A stretch of 64,000 nucleotides of DNA. Source: Thelephora terrestris. Taxonomy: Eukaryota > Basidiomycota > Agaricomycetes > Thelephorales > Thelephoraceae. Below the pieces are notes generated by a model, which ran no database searches, was not told the DNA's origin, and saw only the letters and a program-made list of their open reading frames with translations. The stretch lies in the NCBI GenBank assembly GCA_015956445.1, contig WIUZ02000012.1, positions 124,001 through 188,000 of the forward strand, in the 5' to 3' direction. Below, piece after piece: positions 63,507 through 64,000 of this stretch. Position 1 is the stretch's first letter, and each line of letters begins with the position of its first letter. The position numbers and the translations under genes are program-made.

Positions 63507-64000
63507 ATGTCAAGGACTTCATATGATAGGTAACCTCTCCTTCCCAATCTCCACAATCTCTTGCTGATATCTCGCAGATATCTCACAGTTTTCTCTCCGG
63601 AAGGCCGTTTATACCAAGTCGGTCAGTCCTCGTTCAAAATGACTCTAATATCATCTACCGATTCCCCAAAGAATATGCCTTCAAGGCAATCTCAGGCTCA
63701 GGTCACACTGCAATATCTGTCCGTGGAAAGGACACTGCAGTCGTGATCACACAGAAAAAAGTTCCGGTCGGTCCCAGTCATTCCTCACTTTACGAACGAC
63801 CTTCCCTGATTTCTTGTTTGAAAGGATAAACTTTTGAACGCAGACACTGTCACCCATCTCTTCAGCATCACACCAACCATAGGCTGTGTGATGACCGGTT
63901 TGATCGGTGGGTACCCGCATCATGATCTCTGCTCATCCTAACCACTCCTCTTCATAGCTGACGCGCGGAATCAAGTGGCACGCGCCCGCGCAGAGGCCGC
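63507..64000 (+). CDS. SCL1: 20S proteasome subunit alpha-1, 3' partial
   Basis: Exons are 63507-63529, 63578-63621, 63672-63766, 63825-63906 and 63958-64000 (cut by the window edge). Translation reads [69 protein letters not shown]. [20 protein letters not shown] is the proteasome alpha-subunit signature; VRGKDxxVVIxQKKVPDKLL and IADARNxxxRAR match alpha-1 (yeast Scl1, human PSMA6). Four introns of 48-58 bp, the first exon only 23 nt. Confidence 0.93.

Overview
The window is nuclear DNA from a filamentous basidiomycete, most likely an Agaricomycete. The evidence is dense small genes split by many introns of about 45-65 bp with clear GT...CTNA(C/T)...AG signals, conserved proteins of typical fungal architecture (for example adenylate cyclase with RA, LRR, PP2C and cyclase parts), and lineage-typical families (HNH_2-type nuclease protein, degenerate kinase-like gene). 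I rebuilt exon chains by hand from splice signals, frame continuity and remembered family alignments. All coordinates are therefore predictions without transcript support.

Layout. 1-8 kb is accessory: a coiled-coil gene cut by the left edge, a gene-poor AT-richer stretch, an HNH-nuclease-like gene, and a 1.43-kb non-autonomous CACTA-like DNA transposon (5894-7322) sitting in the 3' part of an uncharacterised gene. 8.9-28.2 kb is ordinary gene space: mitochondrial malate dehydrogenase, TSR2, a WD40 plus inositol 5-phosphatase protein, TCF25/RQC1, an EgtB/EGT1-like non-haem iron enzyme that lacks the usual fungal methyltransferase domain, a SAMHD1-like dNTPase and three uncharacterised proteins. 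28.2-32.2 kb holds a PdxT/SNO1 gene and a broken kinase-like gene bracketed by a 65-bp direct repeat. 32.2-56.9 kb is dense housekeeping: an HRP1-like RNA-binding protein, RVB1, a C2H2 protein, MTA phosphorylase, an SH3 protein, farnesyl-PP synthase, adenylate cyclase, a coiled-coil protein, ERG25, ICP55, PIG-X, a Rho GTPase, phosphomannose isomerase, ISA1 and NFU1. 57-58.2 kb carries a near-perfect 100-bp inverted repeat. The right end holds the 21-exon RNA polymerase III largest subunit and the start of proteasome alpha-1.

Functional links. ISA1 and NFU1, which both act in mitochondrial [4Fe-4S] maturation, are divergent neighbours 113 bp apart. RPC1 and SCL1 start 47 bp apart. ICP55 and PIG-X start codons lie 8 bp apart or overlap. 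ERG20 and ERG25 serve the same sterol pathway about 7 kb apart. Splicing oddities recur: five GC-AG introns, 6- and 7-nt microexons, and one 368-bp intron in an RNA-binding-protein gene.
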